64,000 bases of DNA. Source: Thiotrichales bacterium. GTDB lineage: Bacteria > Pseudomonadota > Gammaproteobacteria > Francisellales > CACEW01. Below the pieces are notes generated by a model, which was given only the letters and a program-made list of their open reading frames with translations, was not told where the DNA came from and ran no database searches. Where the stretch lies: assembly GCA_947476405.1 (NCBI GenBank), contig CANJQG010000002.1, positions 50,878-114,877 on the forward strand, given 5' to 3'. The position numbers were made by a program, and so were the translations under genes. Of this stretch, positions 1-8,850 are shown in pieces. Each line of letters opens with the position of its first letter. Positions within the stretch are counted from its first letter, which is position 1.

Positions 1-754
1 TTGATAAAGGTGCGCCATCAACGCCATTAATCAAGGCCATGTGCGCATAACCCGGCTCACGCATCCCGAGGGCCTTTAAAATCATGAGCTGCCGCGGCGT
101 ATTGGTCAGGTGATCTTCGCCCCGCATCACATGCGTCACACCCATCAAGGAATCATCGATGGCATTACAAAACATAAAAGACGAACCGCCATCATTCCGA
201 CGAATAATAAAGTCGCCGATGTCTTCTGCTTTAAAAGTTTGCTGACCTTTCACGCCATCTTTAAAGGAGATGATTTCGCCCACTTGAATTTTAAATCGCA
301 GCGTTGGTTTCACCCCTTTTGCTTCTAGCGCCTGACAATCAGCCTGACTTAAGCGCTTGCATTTTCCAGAATAACGCGGAGCCTGAGCGGAGGCCTTTTG
401 CAGTTTTCGCTCTAAATCCAATTCTTCTGCCGAGCAATAACAGGGATACGCCCGCCCCAAGTCGATGAGTTTTTGATAATACGCGTCATAAATCACATCC
501 CGCGCGGATTGACGATAGGGCCCATGCTCGCCTCCGGAAACCCCTTCTCCTTCCTGCCACTCAATCCCCAGCCAATGCAGATCACGCACGAGATCCTCAA
601 TATGCTCAAGCGTAGAACGTGCCTTGTCTGTATCTTCAATCCGCAATAAAAATGTGCCATTCTGCCCCACGCCATACAGCGCGCTAAACAAAGCAGTACG
701 GGCATTTCCCAGATGAATCAGACCAGTGGGACTCGGTGCAAAACGGGTTTTCAT
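1..754 (-). CDS. gltX: Glutamyl-tRNA synthetase, N-terminal part (cut by window edge)
   Basis: Charges tRNA(Glu) with glutamate in the cytoplasm. The reading frame starts with ATG at 754 and runs off the left edge, so only about 251 N-terminal residues are present. The class I HIGH-type motif is seen as PSPTGLIHLGNAR near residue 10, and GVTHVMRGEDHLTNTPRQ marks the catalytic domain. The visible part stops at DGAPLS, where the KMSKS-type loop begins. The N-terminal signature fits GluRS rather than the shorter Glu-Q-tRNA(Asp) synthetase, which lacks the NTPRQ region. The start directly precedes the RFAPSPTG motif, as is usual. Confidence 0.95.
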   Translation of the reverse strand, partial: MKTRFAPSPTGLIHLGNARTALFSALYGVGQNGTFLLRIEDTDKARSTLEHIEDLVRDLHWLGIEWQEGEGVSGGEHGPYRQSARDVIYDAYYQKLIDLGRAYPCYCSAEELDLERKLQKASAQAPRYSGKCKRLSQADCQALEAKGVKPTLRFKIQVGEIISFKDGVKGQQTFKAEDIGDFIIRRNDGGSSFMFCNAIDDSLMGVTHVMRGEDHLTNTPRQLMILKALGMREPGYAHMALINGVDGAPLS

Positions 755-807
755 TTTTGAAAAATTTCCATGTGATGATGGGGTATAGACTAGCATAAAT
801 CGTGCTT

Positions 808-1083
808 TTAAGAAAGCGCTCTTTTAGGCAACGGCGCCCAAGGAAGATTAAACCGAATACGCCAAAAAACCCATGATTTTTCATCAAAAATTCCAGGAGG
901 AGGCTGTTTTAAAACAGATTGAAACACCCTCACTCCGAAGGTTTTCTCAAGCACTAAAATATCTTCAAGCCTGCCATGCGCCATCGCATGTGCAATGAGA
1001 TGCTCCTTATATTTCAAAGCTTCTTGCGGTGACTTCCACCAAATGACGCGCGTCACCACCTCCTCTAGACTTAATTTTTTCAT
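808..1083 (-). CDS. Small partner protein of the AbiEii-type gene
   Basis: A 91-residue protein of unknown function. It overlaps the stop of the upstream nucleotidyltransferase gene by ATGA (1080-1083), so the two are translationally coupled. The sequence begins MKKLSLEEVVTRVIWW, carries a middle helical segment rich in His and Ala, and has a GIFDEKSWVFWRIRF stretch near the C-terminus. I recall small proteins with this W-rich ending encoded beside AbiEii-like toxins, but I cannot verify the family here. By position it is a candidate antitoxin or accessory subunit. No signal peptide or membrane segment is visible. Confidence 0.7.
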   Translation of the reverse strand: MKKLSLEEVVTRVIWWKSPQEALKYKEHLIAHAMAHGRLEDILVLEKTFGVRVFQSVLKQPPPGIFDEKSWVFWRIRFNLPWAPLPKRALS

Positions 1084-1736
1084 GATCGCAATCCCACTTT
1101 CGATTGATACCGAGGCAGATGCCTTAAATCAAGTCGCCTGATTTCGCTTATTAAAAACGCCTTGATTTCATCTGATAAGCCAGCCAGATCTCCATCATCA
1201 AAAAAACCTAACGCCTTTAAGCTAAGAAGCGGATTAAAACTTGCCCCATAAATCGCCTGCGCTGCGCCCAGACCATTTTCAAATAAATCATGTTGTAATA
1301 ACGTGTATAAATCAAAGTAATCTTTATACTCTGCACGATCTTGAATTACTTTTAATTTAGAAGCCATGAGATCCAACAAAGAAGCAACAGAAATGAATGT
1401 GTTTTCAGCTTCATCAGGTGATTGAATATGCCCAAAGGAAAGCCCTCCGAAAAAAGAAAGCTTCACAGTGCCTCCTCGATCAATTGCACAAACAAGCGAA
1501 TTATTTTGACTTAAAATAGGCATTGCATCCTTCAAATAAGGGATATCCCGCAATAACTCGGAAGGATGAAAGCATTCACTGGAAAAAAAATCAAAATCAA
1601 TGGATTGACGATGCCCTAAACGTAACGCAATAGCGGTTCCACCATAGAGCACAAAATGCTTAGGCGTGTCGATCAGCTCTGGCCATAGTCGATACTGTGG
1701 AGCAGGCAGTATATCGAGTCTTGGGGTCAAAATCAT
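1080..1736 (-). CDS. Nucleotidyltransferase of the AbiEii/AbiGii toxin family
   Basis: Predicted 218-residue nucleotidyltransferase-fold protein. The N-terminal half shows the family pattern HFVLYGGTAIALRLGHRQSIDFDFFS: a GGTA nucleotide-binding turn followed by a D-F-D metal-binding pair. A later segment with DLMASKLKVIQDRAEYKDYFDLY matches the K-x3-R-x-KD(Y/F)xD part of AbiEii proteins. Family members act as nucleotidyltransferase toxins in abortive infection or toxin-antitoxin pairs; whether this one is toxic is inference. I chose the ATG at 1736 over an upstream TTG at 1772. The downstream 91-residue gene overlaps by four bases. Confidence 0.8.
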   Translation of the reverse strand: MILTPRLDILPAPQYRLWPELIDTPKHFVLYGGTAIALRLGHRQSIDFDFFSSECFHPSELLRDIPYLKDAMPILSQNNSLVCAIDRGGTVKLSFFGGLSFGHIQSPDEAENTFISVASLLDLMASKLKVIQDRAEYKDYFDLYTLLQHDLFENGLGAAQAIYGASFNPLLSLKALGFFDDGDLAGLSDEIKAFLISEIRRLDLRHLPRYQSKVGLRS

Positions 1737-1810
1737 GTCTAGATGATAGCATAAATAGACTTTTGAAGCCAATACAGCTACTATACTGTTTTGACTTGAA
1801 TTGATTTTTC

Positions 1811-2476
1811 ATGGGACAGAGCTTTAAATTAAAAGGTAGCTTGTTTACCCTCAGTGTTTTACAGCTGATGACAGCGGACCTCGAGGCCTTTGATGCGGAT
1901 CTCAAAGCGAAAATTCAGTTAGCACCCAAGTTTTTCAATTGCACACCGATGGTCATTGATGTACAGGCTTTGAAAGTAGATCGGCTTGATTTTCAAAAAT
2001 TAAAAAGCGTACTCCAAAACAATCAGGTCATTGCAGTGGGAATCAAAGGCGCACCCACTACCTGGCTGAATGAAATTCGTGAAGCGCATTTAGCTGTGAT
2101 GAATGAGCCCGTTAAATCCGATAAAAAAGCGGGTGGTAATGCCAGCACGGAAGGCGGTAGCAAAATTATTTCAGAACCCGTCCGTTCCGGCCAGCGCATT
2201 TATGCAGAAGGCGGCGATTTAATTATCATCGGCACCGTCAGCTCGGGTGCAGAAATTTTGGCAGATGGCAACATTCATGTCTATGGAAGCCTCCGTGGCC
2301 GCGCTCTGGCAGGGGTCAATGGCAACAAAAACGCCCGCATTTTCTGCCAGCAACTGGCCGCAGAACTCGTTTCGATTGCCGGACATTTTCAGCTTTTTGA
2401 ACATATTGCAGAACTCACCCACAGCCTCACTGAAATTTATTTGAAGCAAGATGAACTGATTATTGCAACGCTTTAA
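1811..2476 (+). CDS. minC: Septum site-determining protein MinC
   Basis: Inhibits FtsZ assembly away from mid-cell, normally recruited to the membrane by MinD. The 221-residue length is right for the family. The N-terminal FtsZ-binding domain (about 1-105) is followed by a polar linker (about 106-125) and the C-terminal beta-helix domain. That domain carries RSGQRIYAEGGDLIIIGTVSSGAEILADGNIHVYG and GRALAGVNGNKNARIFC, the conserved MinC_C pattern. No minD or minE follows: the next gene is an unrelated small membrane protein, so MinD/E must lie elsewhere. Confidence 0.95.
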   Translation: MGQSFKLKGSLFTLSVLQLMTADLEAFDADLKAKIQLAPKFFNCTPMVIDVQALKVDRLDFQKLKSVLQNNQVIAVGIKGAPTTWLNEIREAHLAVMNEPVKSDKKAGGNASTEGGSKIISEPVRSGQRIYAEGGDLIIIGTVSSGAEILADGNIHVYGSLRGRALAGVNGNKNARIFCQQLAAELVSIAGHFQLFEHIAELTHSLTEIYLKQDELIIATL

Positions 2477-2525
2477 ATAAAAAAAGTAGCACAAAGAATA
2501 TAGATGGAAAATAATAAAATATCAA

Positions 2526-2554
2526 TTGACATGCGCATGAAAATAAAATAAAAT
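2526..2554 (+). promoter_or_regulatory. Predicted sigma-70 promoter for the small membrane protein
   Basis: TTGACA at 2526-2531, a 17-base spacer, then TAAAAT at 2549-2554. The -35 is perfect. The -10 overlaps the first in-frame ATG (2553), so transcription would begin near 2561 and that ATG cannot be the start. Confidence 0.65.
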
Positions 2555-2588
2555 GCAACCACTTATCAAAATCAATCCGGAAATAATC

Positions 2589-2945
2589 ATGTTAGGAAAA
2601 TGCATTCAGATAACAGGCGGAATACTAGCTACGGGATGCTGGATCGGAACTGGCGTTGTACTTGTCATCCTGGGCACCCACTCAATGAATAAAGGGCAGC
2701 ATGCTAACCCAAACACTACGCCTCATTATGAAATAGAAAATGATAAAGCAGCTGGTTTTGTCCTGATGTTTGCAGGCTGTGGGGTGCTTGGATATGCTGC
2801 GCTCACTGGGTTATGTGCACTCGGAAATGCAGTGCATACAGCAATGAGTCATCGCCACCAGGAAGCTCCTCACATCACAACGCCACTCCTCACCGCCACT
2901 CAACATACGACTCATATAGCAGCGCCAATCGTGCACCAGGTATAG
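2589..2945 (+). CDS. Small two-helix membrane protein, unknown function
   Basis: About 118 residues when started at ATG 2589; an in-frame ATG at 2553 is excluded because it lies inside the predicted -10 box. Two hydrophobic, glycine-rich segments are visible, one right after the N-terminus (ITGGILATGCWIGTGVVLVIL) and one in the middle (FVLMFAGCGVLGYAALTG). A short polar loop separates them, and a Thr/His-rich tail follows that is probably exposed. I do not recognise a family. Its own promoter and its place between minC and a secreted glycosidase suggest a lineage-specific accessory gene. Confidence 0.6.
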   Translation: MLGKCIQITGGILATGCWIGTGVVLVILGTHSMNKGQHANPNTTPHYEIENDKAAGFVLMFAGCGVLGYAALTGLCALGNAVHTAMSHRHQEAPHITTPLLTATQHTTHIAAPIVHQV

Positions 2946-3059
2946 CGCTCAATTTAGTGTGTTACGAAACAGGACACTCAGCACTGATATTCTGGTGATC
3001 CGCACTGTCTTGATTCTTAGTGGCATTATACATACCATAAAATTCACTCATTCATCAAA

Positions 3060-3087
3060 ATAAAAAAGGCCGCACCATGGCGACCTT
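3060..3087 (-). terminator. Rho-independent terminator of the GH8 gene
   Basis: On the minus strand an 8-bp stem AAGGTCGC/GCGGCCTT (one G-U pair) with a six-base loop is followed by a run of T. It lies about 30 bases past the stop codon at 3115. Confidence 0.75.
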
Positions 3088-3114
3088 GATTAGAACACAC
3101 TGATCACTCAGCCA

Positions 3115-5010
3115 TTATGGCTGCGCTGAATTCAACACATACAGCTGACTGAGAAGATACAAACTTTCACCAAAATAGTTTTGATTATCTGCATTGCCAT
3201 AGGTCATCGTCGCAAAATTAGCCATGTAATGCGCAAAGTCGGCTGCGGCTGCGGTATCACTGCCCGCGGACTCGCCATCTAATAAAGGAGTTGCAAAAAT
3301 CCCTGTGGAAGACCAGGCCCCCAGATCATCATTCACTGGATCTGCAAAACTATTCGTAACATTTTGCACCGCACCGGCAAGCGTCCAATTGGTATAACCC
3401 GTTGCATTGATTGTATAGCTTTGACCGACGAATTGAGGCCCATAAAGCGATGTCATATCACCTGCTGTCATATATAAATTGCCCATGCTTGCGGTCAATG
3501 TATTCAAAATCGTCTGCGCTTCTGCACAAGAAGCATTCGCCTGACATTGATTCCCTTCATTATGAACATACCAGGCCAATAACATCGGCGTCCGCGCTCC
3601 ATTATATTCGTATTGAATATTATTCACAGCAGGCAGATTCTCTACATAAGGCGCTGTCGAATCCGTAATGGCTCCCGTTGAATTACGAGCGGGAATAATA
3701 ACCTGCATATCAACACCCGCTTGAAATAAACCATTGGCATCAAAATGAGACCACCCCGGAATCACGCCATTTTCACTCTGCTCCATCGCTTGTGCCTGAG
3801 CTAAACTATTGCTCAACAAGGTTTGATATGCTTTAGCATCGACGGTATCACCAGACTGATTTAACGCAGCAATAAAAGCAGTCAATGCAGCAGGCTTAAA
3901 ATAGCTGAGCGAGAACTGATTTCGGGTCTGATTATTATCGCCCATCGTCAGGGTTAAAGGCACCGAGAGCATCTGCCCGCTCACATTCACAGAAGTGGTG
4001 GTATCTTTTTGAATAATCGTTTTAATCATGGCTAAAGCAGCATCTGTATACGTGGCATTATTCCATTTATCTCCCGCTAACAATAAAGCATACGCAATAT
4101 CAATGTCCGCATCACTGGCACTTCCACCATTGGGATACTGTTGTGAAAGAGGCACTGCACCCGCCTGCAATCCATCAATATTGTCATAGCTGACCACCCA
4201 GCGCATCAAGCCATCCTGTTCTTTTGGACTCAGGGGTTGCGACGCATCTTCGGTATAATACTGACTATAATGCTGAACATAGCTGTAAAGATCAGAAAAA
4301 GTAGCCGAGTCATTCATCCCAACCGCAATCAACATGCCATAACCCATTCCTTCTGAAGTAGTATCATTTAAATGCTGAAACCAATCATAATTGTTACCGG
4401 GACTCCCTGTCAGCATATACGCTTCCTGCTGAACGCGCGCCGTATCTCCCGGCATAGATTCATTCGAGCCACTTTGAATCAGCACATCGGTTTTCCAATG
4501 GTCATATGAAGAAGATAAAGGTGGCGTCGGCAACTGCAATTGATTATTCACTGTATATTGAAAAATAGATTGCATCGAAGGCGTCGTATTATTAAATTGA
4601 CCTGGAGTATTTTTTGCTCCATACGCCATCATTGTAATGGGCGTACTCGTCACCGCACTGATGGATGTCGGTACTGCAGGCGTAGGCACTGCACCCGACA
4701 CGCCTAAAATCTCATAAACACCCGCGCCAGACGCAGTTTGCACACAGAGATCAATCCAGGTATTCTGATTAACCGACTGTGACCACCCAAGGGTGTTAGG
4801 ATCATTTTGCTCAACATAAAAAGGAATCGACACAAAGGCATTTTGACCGTTTACCTGCAACTGCTGCTGCACAATAAAGCTAGGATAATTTTGATTTTCA
4901 ATTCCAATCCAGCCATAACCAGATGCACAATTAGCCGCATAAACCGACCCCATTGAGAGCCCAAGCGCACTCATCAATACCCCATTACGAATCACTTTTT
5001 TCATTTTCAT
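3115..5010 (-). CDS. Secreted glycoside hydrolase family 8 protein
   Basis: Predicted secreted endo-glycosidase (GH8: endoglucanase, lichenase or chitosanase types). 631 residues. A Sec signal peptide ends at about residue 25 (GSVYA|A). An N-terminal region of about 130 residues of unknown role precedes the catalytic domain. DTTSEGMGYGM places the predicted acid catalyst at Glu220, and GGSASDADIDIAYALL is the conserved second GH8 motif around Asp300-Asp304. The enzyme is larger than typical BcsZ (about 370 residues) and has no bcs genes beside it, so a cellulose-biosynthesis role is unlikely. The ATG at 5010 has an AAAGGA ribosome site, and the gene ends in a good terminator. Confidence 0.85.
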   Translation of the reverse strand: MKMKKVIRNGVLMSALGLSMGSVYAANCASGYGWIGIENQNYPSFIVQQQLQVNGQNAFVSIPFYVEQNDPNTLGWSQSVNQNTWIDLCVQTASGAGVYEILGVSGAVPTPAVPTSISAVTSTPITMMAYGAKNTPGQFNNTTPSMQSIFQYTVNNQLQLPTPPLSSSYDHWKTDVLIQSGSNESMPGDTARVQQEAYMLTGSPGNNYDWFQHLNDTTSEGMGYGMLIAVGMNDSATFSDLYSYVQHYSQYYTEDASQPLSPKEQDGLMRWVVSYDNIDGLQAGAVPLSQQYPNGGSASDADIDIAYALLLAGDKWNNATYTDAALAMIKTIIQKDTTTSVNVSGQMLSVPLTLTMGDNNQTRNQFSLSYFKPAALTAFIAALNQSGDTVDAKAYQTLLSNSLAQAQAMEQSENGVIPGWSHFDANGLFQAGVDMQVIIPARNSTGAITDSTAPYVENLPAVNNIQYEYNGARTPMLLAWYVHNEGNQCQANASCAEAQTILNTLTASMGNLYMTAGDMTSLYGPQFVGQSYTINATGYTNWTLAGAVQNVTNSFADPVNDDLGAWSSTGIFATPLLDGESAGSDTAAAADFAHYMANFATMTYGNADNQNYFGESLYLLSQLYVLNSAQP

Positions 5011-5289
5011 GCCTTTTCCTTTCTATGATTTAAACAATCCAAACATTATAGTAAAAATTAATAAATTAGTCCATCACAATATATTTAATAAATTATTTAA
5101 ATGTAACAAATATATTAAATAAATATTTTTATAAATTAATTTTTATTAAAAATCAAAAAGAAAAACTACAACCCTCTTAATTACAAAAACCGCCTTGCTG
5201 ATACCACCTGAAGCTGATACCACCTGAAGCTGATACCATCAAAACTGCATAGTCATTTTACTATCATTCATTTAAAAAATGGAGAAAAA
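5011..5289. other. AT-rich divergent intergenic region
   Basis: Between the GH8 gene and the PH-domain gene. It is strongly AT-rich (5040-5160) and holds the short tandem repeat listed separately. It presumably contains both divergent promoters, but no pair of hexamers stands out. Confidence 0.5.
5197..5238. repeat. 16-bp tandem repeat, about 2.6 copies
   Basis: The unit gctgataccacctgaa occurs at 5197-5212 and 5213-5228, and a third, partial copy (gctgatacca) follows to 5238. The copies are identical where present, so the expansion is recent. Confidence 0.9.
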
Positions 5290-5844
5290 ATGAAACCGAA
5301 TATTCAATTACATGAGGGTGAAAGCATTCTCATTGAAACTCAGCCTAAACAAGCCATTGTTTGGTATTGGATTACCATAAGAGCACTGACTTGGGTAGCG
5401 ACTTTATTCATCATACTCCTATTCAGTATGGCTCAATTTAAAGAAGCATTAGGGTTCCTTTCCTTTTTGCGGACTAATCCCTTGCCCTATCTGGGCGTGA
5501 TTGCCATTATTATAGCCGTTATTGCAGCCCTTATTGTGACCCTTGTTTATGTATGGTTATCGGCGGTATCTAAAAAACATTGGTACTTCATTACCAACGA
5601 ACGTTGCATTAATTTTTCCGGATTTTATGGAATCAATAAACAAATCATCTTGTTTGCCAATATAGTGGATGTGAATGTGCGTCAAAATCCATTGGAACAT
5701 TTTTTAGGAATTAGCTCCGTCATTATTGATGTCCCCAGCCTCATGTTATCCAGAAGAAGATCGAGAGGCAGCTTGGCGATTATAGGCTTAACTCCAGAGG
5801 ATGCTGAAAAAATATCGCACCTAATCGGCGAAAAAATGAGCTAG
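5290..5844 (+). CDS. Bacterial PH-domain (bPH2/DUF304-type) membrane protein
   Basis: 184 residues. A short cytoplasmic N-terminus is followed by two transmembrane segments (about 28-48 and 65-90). The C-terminal domain shows HWYFITNERCINFSGFYG, then NIVDVNVRQNPLEHFLGISSVIID, the typical bacterial PH fold pattern (TNER, then the Q-x-PLE-x3-G-x3-V core). Such proteins are membrane-bound, and function is poorly defined in most species. The start has a GGAG ribosome site seven bases upstream. No operon partner is seen. Confidence 0.8.
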   Translation: MKPNIQLHEGESILIETQPKQAIVWYWITIRALTWVATLFIILLFSMAQFKEALGFLSFLRTNPLPYLGVIAIIIAVIAALIVTLVYVWLSAVSKKHWYFITNERCINFSGFYGINKQIILFANIVDVNVRQNPLEHFLGISSVIIDVPSLMLSRRRSRGSLAIIGLTPEDAEKISHLIGEKMS

Positions 5845-5901
5845 ATAGCCAAACAGAAAAAAGCTTAGAAATCTACGTGAAATCACTTCAGCGCTCGCTG
5901 A

Positions 5902-7587
5902 TTATCCAACAGAGAGCAAGCGATCGGCGATAGCGGGCACAGGAAGCGAACGAACACCTTGAACTCTCATCAAATTAAAGAGTGGCGTAGGCGACGCAAT
6001 AACTGCCGGAATTTTTTGCAAAAGATTTGCATTTTCAGAGAGAGGCGCTTCAACACTCAAGGTAAATTCACCTGCCCTTGCAGCGTCAATATCCGCTTTC
6101 TTTTTGGCTTTGTGATCAGCGTGATTATAGGTATTGATATACTCCGACAGATCTTTACCTTTTTGATTCGGATCAGCTTGCATATCAAAGGCCGCAAGCA
6201 GATACGTCCGCAAACTATGTTTATTGAGATTGCCACCATACTGACCATTAATTTGGTCTATCGCAAGCTGCTTTAAACTCTCGACATCACTGGCCGCATC
6301 AATCTTTGCCTGTAATACGGATGCTGTATTGCGCCCAGCTTGTGCATGACGATGAAATAGCCCTCGATTAACACCATTAAAACCAAGATAAGCCTGAATG
6401 GCATCTAATAGGTTTTTTTTCAATTGGTCTATTGAATTAACGGGATAGCGACTTGCTAATTGAGAAAAACAAATGACTGCATCTTGAGTCGTCACTGTAT
6501 GAGGTATTTTTTGATCTTGAGAACTCATTTTTCGTAAAATACCAATAAAACGGTCAGCGTCAGGGGCATCCATACCCGCAGTCTCAAGACGTCCTCTTAG
6601 GCTTCCAAAAAAAGTATTGCACCTCTCGTTATATCGAGCATTTAGCTGACTTGGGGTATATAGATAAGTTTTCCTTCCTCCCTCCAACACTCTTTTTGCA
6701 CCCAGTTCTTGAACAAGCTTCTCTGCATTCCAACCCAAGATTCCCATAAAACTAATCGCGAATGCATATCGATCTTGAGCATAATCAGACTGATAGGACT
6801 GTTGAGAGTTAGAAATCCTACGTTTAATCAATTGATTCAAGGGAATAAAATACGACGTTCCAGCCAAACCTAGACGCTGATCCTTTCCGCGGTGAGCTTC
6901 AAACAAAGACAATCCAAAATCGATGATTGAGGAAGTTCCATCTGCACTAGAACGGATATTTTCAGGCTTAATATCACGATGAACAATCCCTGCAGCATGC
7001 AATTTTTGCAGACCTTGCATCGTCGTCAATGCTGCATTCAAAAATCGACCCAGGCCGCCTTTCCTCTCTAGATCAATTGCTTTTTCTAAACTTCGATCAC
7101 CCAAAAAAGGCAATGTCACCTTGGAAGTGATGCCATTTCTCTTAAAATTAATTACCAGTCGCAATTGCTTGCTTTTTCTGGGATTCATAATTAAGGTATG
7201 GATCATTAAGTCACGCAAATTTTGTTTCGCATTACGAAGCGCATTCTCACGCTCTTCGCCCCCCAGATTCAAGGAATATTTTTTCACCAGCGTAATCTCT
7301 TGTCCTTTTTTGGGAATACGCCCATACACGATGCCAAAGGCACCTTGACCAATGGCCGCGCCCTTCATCGTTAGCTTCTCTCTTAAGCCTTCATCCATAT
7401 CATATTTTTTGCGCCATAAGCGCTTCACTTCAAGTGGCTTATCATTAGAACTATTTTGATGTGCCCGCAATTTCTGACCCGTAAATCGAAATTGATAGTC
7501 GGCCTGATCGATCATCTGATCGAGTGCGCAATGAATATCCGCTTCAGCTTCAACAATTGACTGGCCTACTTGCGTTGAAATGGGCAT
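5902..7587 (-). CDS. Eukaryotic-type Ser/Thr protein kinase, candidate effector
   Basis: 561 residues starting at ATG 7587, which has AGAGGAA seven bases upstream; the upstream in-frame ATG at 7629 has no such site. The kinase domain spans about 75-330. It has a glycine loop IGQGAFGIVYG (79-89), a candidate ATP lysine at 102/103, the catalytic loop HRDIKPEN (203-210) with Asp205, and IDFGLS with metal-binding Asp223. All core residues are present, so activity is plausible. A C-terminal region of roughly 230 residues has no recognised domain. There are no transmembrane or PASTA segments, unlike housekeeping bacterial kinases. A soluble kinase of this kind in a Legionellales-like genome suggests a translocated effector, which is inference. 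Confidence 0.85.
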   Translation of the reverse strand: MPISTQVGQSIVEAEADIHCALDQMIDQADYQFRFTGQKLRAHQNSSNDKPLEVKRLWRKKYDMDEGLREKLTMKGAAIGQGAFGIVYGRIPKKGQEITLVKKYSLNLGGEERENALRNAKQNLRDLMIHTLIMNPRKSKQLRLVINFKRNGITSKVTLPFLGDRSLEKAIDLERKGGLGRFLNAALTTMQGLQKLHAAGIVHRDIKPENIRSSADGTSSIIDFGLSLFEAHRGKDQRLGLAGTSYFIPLNQLIKRRISNSQQSYQSDYAQDRYAFAISFMGILGWNAEKLVQELGAKRVLEGGRKTYLYTPSQLNARYNERCNTFFGSLRGRLETAGMDAPDADRFIGILRKMSSQDQKIPHTVTTQDAVICFSQLASRYPVNSIDQLKKNLLDAIQAYLGFNGVNRGLFHRHAQAGRNTASVLQAKIDAASDVESLKQLAIDQINGQYGGNLNKHSLRTYLLAAFDMQADPNQKGKDLSEYINTYNHADHKAKKKADIDAARAGEFTLSVEAPLSENANLLQKIPAVIASPTPLFNLMRVQGVRSLPVPAIADRLLSVG

Positions 7588-7632
7588 TGTAATTCCTCTT
7601 TTTATCTCGGAATGATTATTTGATCTCAACCA

Positions 7633-7661
7633 ATAATATAATTTTTTATTTATAAAGTCAA
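7633..7661 (-). promoter_or_regulatory. Predicted sigma-70 promoter of the kinase gene
   Basis: On the minus strand TTGACT (7661-7656), a 17-base AT-rich spacer and TATTAT (7638-7633). The start codon lies about 46 bases downstream of the -10. The same two hexamers and spacing recur before the repeat-protein gene at 18919-18947. Confidence 0.6.
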
Positions 7662-7686
7662 TCTAAATCTACTCTCCTAAATCTAC

Positions 7687-8850
7687 TCAACCCAAATTAA
7701 AAATCCGACTCCGAACGCGATCAACGACATTTTCCTGACTGCGCAGCTGATTTTGAAGGTCAATGCGCAACAGAATGCCGATGACCAAGCAGTCCACCAC
7801 CAAACTACTGCCCCCATAACTGATAAAGGGTAGGGTCAGGCCTTTCGTCGGCAAAAGACCAATATTGACGCCGGTATTGATCAGGACCTGCATCGCCAGC
7901 CAAAAAGTCAGGCCATAGGCGACAAAGGTATCGAATAAATACTGTTGCAGATGCGCGGTTTTTCCAATATTCAAGCCCCGCCAAACTAATAATCCAAATA
8001 AAAATAAAACCAGGCAAACCCCTAATACGCCGAGCTCTTCACCGATAATCGCGAGCACAAAATCGGTATAGGATTCTGGCAAATAAAATAATTTTTGCAC
8101 ACTATTGCCCAGGCCCACACCAAAAATGCCGCCACGACCAAAAGCAATCAGCGATTGTGAAAGTTGATAGCCCGTACTTAGTTGGTCATTCCAGGGATTT
8201 AAAAAACCTAAAAAACGCGCCATCCGATAAGGCGAGAAGATCACCAAAGCCACTGCCGCCGCTGCCGCTAAAATCACTAAAATATAAAACCAACGCAAGC
8301 GCGCACCCGCCATAAACAGCATGCCCAATGCGGTGACAAACACCACAACCGTCGCGCCAAAATCAGGCTCCATCAACAACAAAACGGCCATCATACCCAA
8401 AGCCAATACAGGCTTCACAATGCCGCTTAAGCTTTCTTTCACTTCTTCGCCATGACGACACAAATAGCCTGCAACGTACATCACTGCGCACAGCTTGACC
8501 AATTCTGACACCTGAATCGCAATCGGCCCGAAAATAATCCAACGCCGACTGCCATTCACGACATGGCCAACCCCCGGAATCAACACTAAAATCAACAATC
8601 CTAAGCCGATAAATAGCCATTTTTGATTTAGATTTTGCCAAAATTCAGTAGGAATGGTCAAACAAATCAGCAAAGCCAGGATTCCAATCACCGCAAAAAT
8701 ACTCTGCCGAATAATAAAATAAAAGGAGTTGCCATAACTATGCTGCGCCACCGCCATCGAAGACGAGGCCACCATCACCAAACCAATCGTCAACAAGCCG
8801 ATAAACGCGACTAAAATCACATAGTCCAGTTTGAGACGTGCTTTTTTCAT
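7687..8850 (-). CDS. ftsW: Peptidoglycan glycosyltransferase FtsW
   Basis: SEDS-family inner-membrane glycosyltransferase that polymerises lipid II at the septum. 387 residues with about ten membrane helices. Characteristic stretches are [46 protein letters not shown] [18 protein letters not shown] and the C-terminal [10 protein letters not shown]. FtsW and RodA are similar; the GSRRWI and PESYTDFV motifs and the length favour FtsW. Its ATG overlaps the secA stop (ATGA at 8847-8850), so it is translated as a unit with secA. Confidence 0.92.
   Translation of the reverse strand: MKKARLKLDYVILVAFIGLLTIGLVMVASSSMAVAQHSYGNSFYFIIRQSIFAVIGILALLICLTIPTEFWQNLNQKWLFIGLGLLILVLIPGVGHVVNGSRRWIIFGPIAIQVSELVKLCAVMYVAGYLCRHGEEVKESLSGIVKPVLALGMMAVLLLMEPDFGATVVVFVTALGMLFMAGARLRWFYILVILAAAAAVALVIFSPYRMARFLGFLNPWNDQLSTGYQLSQSLIAFGRGGIFGVGLGNSVQKLFYLPESYTDFVLAIIGEELGVLGVCLVLFLFGLLVWRGLNIGKTAHLQQYLFDTFVAYGLTFWLAMQVLINTGVNIGLLPTKGLTLPFISYGGSSLVVDCLVIGILLRIDLQNQLRSQENVVDRVRSRIFNLG

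Noticed and set aside
7600..7686. PmrA- or CpxR-type effector-regulator boxes before the kinase gene
   Set aside because: AT-rich sequence gives only loose matches; nothing beyond the core promoter can be supported.
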